NCBI GenBank assembly: GCA_964600165.1
Contig: CAZRIP010000045.1
Location: 1 to 26,443, forward strand
From: CAZRIP01 sp964600165
Lineage (GTDB): Bacteria; Elusimicrobiota; Elusimicrobia; UBA1565; UBA9628
DNA: 26,443 nt
Direction: 5' to 3'
The notes beneath the pieces were generated by a model. It was given only the letters and a program-made list of their open reading frames with translations, did not search any database and had not been told where the DNA came from. Within the stretch, counting starts at the first letter, position 1. The number at the start of each line of letters is the position of its first letter. The translations under genes and the position numbers were made by a program. This document shows, one piece after another, positions 22,936 through 26,443 of the stretch.

Positions 22936-24212
22936 TCGCCGAGCGCGCGGCCCAAGGATTTCTCCCAGGTCGCCTGCGCGGTCACGGCGTTAAGCTGCGC
23001 CTGGATGGCCGACTCCTCGGCGCTCACGCGCTCGGTCACGATGACTTCCCAGTTATCGAACGTCAAAAGCCCGCTGGCATAGCGGATGTCGGCCTCGGCG
23101 TTGCGCTGACGCGCGGACTCGAGGAGCGCGTCGTCGACCTGCACGGCGTCGACGGCCGTCGCGTAGCTCGACCACGACGTCTCCAGGTCGAGCAGCGCCG
23201 AGTCCCGCACGCTCCGCAAGTCTTGCTCCGATTTTTCCAAGCCGCGCCTGGCGGACTTCACGCCGTAATACGTCGACGTCGGCCCGCCGCCGAAAAGAGG
23301 ATAGCTGAGCGTCGCTCCGGCGAGCCAGCCGTAGCCGCTCGGGGGGAACTCGGCCGTGCCGGAGCGAAAACGCGTGTAATTGCCGGTCAACGAAGGGAAC
23401 AGAGGCGACTCCGCCGCCAGGACCGCGGCGCTCGCGCCGGCGACCACCGCTTCCTGCTGCGCGACGTCGGGCCGCCCTTCGAGAAAGTCCTGCATGCGCG
23501 GAAGCTCCGGCGGCGCGGCGGCGACCAGGGCGCCCGTCGCCGTGATCTCGGCGAACTCGTCGAGGCCGAGCTGCCGGTCGAGCCCGCGCCGGGCCGTGCG
23601 CAAGTCGCGAAACGCCTGGGCGAGCGCGGCTTCAGCCTGAAAGAGCTGGGCGTTCGCCTCCATCATGTTGCCCTTGTACTCGTGGCCCGATTGATAGCGC
23701 AGCGTGACGAGCTGCGCGCTGGTGCGGCGCATGTCCACGATCTGCCGGTTCACCTCGACGGTCTTCTCGGCCGACAGCACCTGGGCGTACGCCCGCCGCA
23801 GCGCTTGGCGCAGCGTCGCGGACTCGTTGCGCAGCGCCGCCGTCGATCCCGTGAAGCTCGCCTTGTTCGAGCGGATGCTCGCGATCGTGCCCGCGTTGAA
23901 GAGGTTGACGTTCGCGGCCGCCTGGGCGGTGTAGTTCGGGGCGCCGTTGAGCAGCTTGCTCGAGTTATAGCTGTCCGACAGCGTCAGATTCGGCATGAGG
24001 CCGTTGTAACTCTGCAAGTAGCTCGCCTTGCTCGCCTCCGAGGCGCGCGCGGCCGAGAGCAAGTCCGGGTTCTTGCCGAGCGCGATGGCGACGCAATCGT
24101 CCCACGTCAGGGTCTTGACGATCGGCTGCTCCGGCGGCACCGGCGCCAGCGCGGCGTGAACGGGCAACGCCAAAAACACGGCGCCCGCGAAGGTCATCGA
24201 AAAAAGTCTCAT
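22932..24212 (-). CDS. TolC-family outer-membrane channel
   Basis: The 426-residue product (start ATG 24212; ATG 24227 is also possible, adding MRGRV) has a signal peptide (RLFSMTFAGAVFLALPVHA, cleavage before ALAP). Two repeats follow, each with long helices. The first runs from LTWDDCVAIALGKNPDLLSA to the QLFQAEAALAQAFRDLRTARRG region, and the second from GRPDVAQQEAVVAGA to the TAQATWEKSLGRA end. NLTLSDSYN and GATLSYPLFGGGP mark the outer-membrane strands. It forms the exit duct for the MacAB pump and/or the RND pump flanking it. It starts about 53 bases after the RND stop, without a good Shine-Dalgarno sequence. Confidence 0.9.
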   Translation of the reverse strand: MRLFSMTFAGAVFLALPVHAALAPVPPEQPIVKTLTWDDCVAIALGKNPDLLSAARASEASKASYLQSYNGLMPNLTLSDSYNSSKLLNGAPNYTAQAAANVNLFNAGTIASIRSNKASFTGSTAALRNESATLRQALRRAYAQVLSAEKTVEVNRQIVDMRRTSAQLVTLRYQSGHEYKGNMMEANAQLFQAEAALAQAFRDLRTARRGLDRQLGLDEFAEITATGALVAAAPPELPRMQDFLEGRPDVAQQEAVVAGASAAVLAAESPLFPSLTGNYTRFRSGTAEFPPSGYGWLAGATLSYPLFGGGPTSTYYGVKSARRGLEKSEQDLRSVRDSALLDLETSWSSYATAVDAVQVDDALLESARQRNAEADIRYASGLLTFDNWEVIVTERVSAEESAIQAQLNAVTAQATWEKSLGRALGE

Positions 24213-24265
24213 CACGCGTCCACGCATCTCATCAGACGTCAGATGTTGCAATAATGTGTTGCGTC

Positions 24266-26443
24266 TTACAACGCCGGGACCTTCTCCGGCTCGCCCCGAC
24301 TGGGAGCCTCTTTGCGCTTGACCTCGCCGAGCGCGACGAGGGCCTCCTGCAGCGCGTCGTCTTGGGCGTGGCTTTCCCAGCGCTCGAGCAGCGAGTACGC
24401 GCACGGCACGACGACGAGGGTCAACAGCGTCGACAGCAGCACGCCGCCGATGACGACGACGGCCATCGGGCGCGTCGTCTCGGCGCCGGGCCCGAGGGCC
24501 ATCGCGGCGGGGATCGCGCCGACGATCGTCGCGATCGACGTCATCAGGATCGGGCGCAGGCGCATCGGGCAGGCGGTCAAGAGCGCGGTCTTGACGTCGT
24601 CGCCGCGCAGGCGGCGCTCGTTGGTGAAGTCCACGAGCAAGATGGAGTTCTTCTTGACGATGCCCATCAAGAGCAGCAGGCCGATCATCGAGTAGATGTT
24701 GAGCGAGATGCCGGTCAGCCTCAGCGCGAGAAAGGCCCCCGTCACGCTGAACGGCAGCGCCAGCAGCACGGTGAACGGATGGATGAAGCTGTTGAACTGC
24801 GCGCCGAGGACCATGTACGCGACGAAGATGCCGAGCACGAGCGCGACGAGCAGGCTCTGGAACGACTCGCGAAACGCCTGGGAGCTGCCGGACAAGACGA
24901 TGTGATAGCCCTGCGGCATCTGCGAGCCGAGCTTTTCGACGTAGGCCATCGCGTCCGCTTGGGATTTCCCGGCCGCCACGTTGGCGAAGATCGAGATCGC
25001 GCGCTCGCGGTTATAGCGCGTTATGGTCAGCAGCGAGGGCTTTTCCTGCATCGTCACGACCGACGCCAGAGAGACCATCTCGCCGCGGTTGTTGCGCAGC
25101 CAGATGCGGCTGATGTCGTCGGGGCGCCGGTTGTAGGAGTCGATGAGCTTGACGCGGATGTCGTCGCGGTGGCCAGACTCGTCGGTGTACTTGCCGATGC
25201 GCAGGCCGCCGACCATCGCGCTGATCGTGTCCGCGATGTTGGTGACCGTCACGCCGTGGAGCGCGGCTTTCGTGCGGTCCGGGGTGATCTTGACCTCGGG
25301 CATGCCGGGGTGATAGTCGGTGTCGACGTCGGTGGCGAGGCCCGAGGCGTTGAGCTTGTCCATGACGTCCTGGCTCGTCTTCGCGAGGGTGTCCCAATCG
25401 GGGCCCTGGACCGAGAACTCGACCGGGAAGCCGCGCTGCGCCGTGAACCCGGCCAGCGAGAGGTCTTGGACCGTCGCGCGCAGCACGCCCGGCACTTTCG
25501 CCGCCTCGGCGCGGAAGTAGTTCATGAACTCCGTCTGGCTCGGACGGCGGGTGAAGGGGGCGGAGATCGGCCGGTCCGGCTTGTCCTTGAGGGTCACGAA
25601 GAAGATGCCGGTGTTGACCAGGCCTCCCTGGAAGCCGCCGATCGCGCAGTAATACGTCTCCAGCTCGGGCCGCGACTTGAGGATCGTCTCGATCTGCTTG
25701 AAGACGTTGTCGGTGAAGTCCATCGACGAGCCGAGCGGCGTCTGGATATTGACGAGGAAGCGGCTCTGGTCCTGCGCCGGCACGAACTCCTTGGGCACGC
25801 CGCCGAGAAGGAACAAGGACAGCGCGAACAGCGCCACCGAGGCCCCGAGCACCTTCCAGCGATGGCCGAGGCACCAGACGAGCGCGTCGTGGTAGCGCTT
25901 GGCGAGCGAAGTCATCAGCTCGTCCATCCACTTGCCGAGCTTGCTCGAGTGCCCGCTTTGAAGGAACTGGGAGCAGCGCATCGGCGCGAGCGTCAACGCT
26001 TCCAGAAGAGACAACATGACCGCGACCGACATCGTCACGCCGAATTGGAAGAAGAACTTGCCGATGATGCCCTTCATGAAGACGACGGGCAGGAAGATCG
26101 CGAGGATCGCGAGCGAAGCCGCGACGGCGGCCGACGTGATCTCGCGCGCGCCGACGAGCGCGGCCTCGACGCGGCTTTTTCCTTCCTCGTGATGGCGCAC
26201 GATGTTCTCGAGGACCATGATCGCGTCGTCGACGACGATGCCGATCGACAACGAGAGGCCGAGCAGCGTGAAGGTGTTGAGCGTGAAGCCCGCGAAGTAG
26301 AGGATGATGAAAGCCCCGATCAGCGAGGTCGGGATCGCCAGGATGACGTTGAACGCCGAGCTCCACGAGCCGAGGAACAGCCAGCAGACCAATGAGGTCA
26401 GGAGCGCCGACAGCGAGAGCGTGAACAAGAGCTCGTGCGTCGA
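24266..26443 (-). CDS. RND efflux pump inner-membrane component (AcrB/HAE1-like), N-terminus beyond the window
   Basis: The frame is open from the window edge to the stop at 24266, giving 725 residues; about one third of the protein is missing at the 5' end. The first visible part is helices 2-4 (SLVCWLFLGSW, then GLSLSIGIVVDDAIMVLENI). The two Asp residues of VDDAI match the proton-relay Asp407/408 of AcrB. The second large periplasmic loop (PKEFVPAQDQSRFLVNIQTP onward) and the final helices (GLLLLMGIVKKNSILLVDFTNERR) follow. It is a drug/metabolite:proton pump of the HAE1 type and the substrate is unknown. It precedes TolC, adaptor and MacB on the same strand, so the three could share parts. 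Confidence 0.92.
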   Translation of the reverse strand, partial: STHELLFTLSLSALLTSLVCWLFLGSWSSAFNVILAIPTSLIGAFIILYFAGFTLNTFTLLGLSLSIGIVVDDAIMVLENIVRHHEEGKSRVEAALVGAREITSAAVAASLAILAIFLPVVFMKGIIGKFFFQFGVTMSVAVMLSLLEALTLAPMRCSQFLQSGHSSKLGKWMDELMTSLAKRYHDALVWCLGHRWKVLGASVALFALSLFLLGGVPKEFVPAQDQSRFLVNIQTPLGSSMDFTDNVFKQIETILKSRPELETYYCAIGGFQGGLVNTGIFFVTLKDKPDRPISAPFTRRPSQTEFMNYFRAEAAKVPGVLRATVQDLSLAGFTAQRGFPVEFSVQGPDWDTLAKTSQDVMDKLNASGLATDVDTDYHPGMPEVKITPDRTKAALHGVTVTNIADTISAMVGGLRIGKYTDESGHRDDIRVKLIDSYNRRPDDISRIWLRNNRGEMVSLASVVTMQEKPSLLTITRYNRERAISIFANVAAGKSQADAMAYVEKLGSQMPQGYHIVLSGSSQAFRESFQSLLVALVLGIFVAYMVLGAQFNSFIHPFTVLLALPFSVTGAFLALRLTGISLNIYSMIGLLLLMGIVKKNSILLVDFTNERRLRGDDVKTALLTACPMRLRPILMTSIATIVGAIPAAMALGPGAETTRPMAVVVIGGVLLSTLLTLVVVPCAYSLLERWESHAQDDALQEALVALGEVKRKEAPSRGEPEKVPAL

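Noticed and set aside
24254..26395. 713-codon open frame opposite the RND pump gene
   Set aside because: The product is dominated by Asp, Arg, His and Glu, a typical shadow of membrane-protein codons. The RND gene explains the region.

Overview
This window looks like chromosome from a GC-rich, diderm (Gram-negative-type) bacterium. The evidence is a TolC-family outer-membrane channel with periplasmic adaptor, RND and MacB pumps, a Tat-exported DUF1501 protein and several Sec-type signal peptides. The phylum cannot be fixed from sequence alone. The GldA/GldG-type ABC cassette, the DUF1800/DUF1501 pair and a secreted PEP-utiliser-like protein would fit a deep-branching group such as Elusimicrobiota, but that is inference. 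There are no rRNA genes, phage genes, insertion sequences or CRISPR arrays.

Layout, left to right. (1) 1-1534, minus strand: a DUF486 small membrane protein followed by an MFS transporter that runs off the left edge. (2) 1707-2519, plus strand: a promoter and a compact toxin-antitoxin operon (Phd/YefM antitoxin, RelE/ParE toxin, plus a coupled 53-residue basic protein of unknown role), followed by tRNA-Arg(UCU) at 2594-2665. Part of this left block is less GC-rich than the rest. (3) 2680-3953, minus: an exported HEAT-repeat-like protein and a coupled small membrane protein, divergent from a dipeptide epimerase (3993-5087, plus). (4) 5017-6562, minus: an HNH endonuclease and a metallophosphoesterase. 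(5) 6610-10058, minus: a two-gene unit of a large secreted Ala-rich protein and a protein with a PEP-utiliser swivelling-His domain placed before a degenerate ATP-grasp tail. (6) 10168-14087, plus: an ABC exporter cassette (ATPase, permease, GldG-like, DUF4340). (7) 14048-15094, minus: a CPA2-type antiporter, divergent from a GT4 glycosyltransferase (15121-16260, plus). (8) 16296-26443, all minus: an RND pump (5' end outside the window), TolC, MacA-like adaptor, MacB, then DUF1800, DUF1501 and a crotonase-fold protein whose catalytic glutamates are replaced.

Two expression themes stand out. Genes inside operons mostly start on an overlapping NTGA (ATGA, GTGA or TTGA). Several first genes have a -10-like hexamer only 6-8 bases before the start codon and no Shine-Dalgarno sequence, which suggests leaderless mRNAs. 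The left-hand block is different: DUF486 and the toxin-antitoxin genes have good Shine-Dalgarno sequences. No stretch above 300 bases lacks a gene; the largest gap is 1535-1769, which holds the divergent promoters described below.
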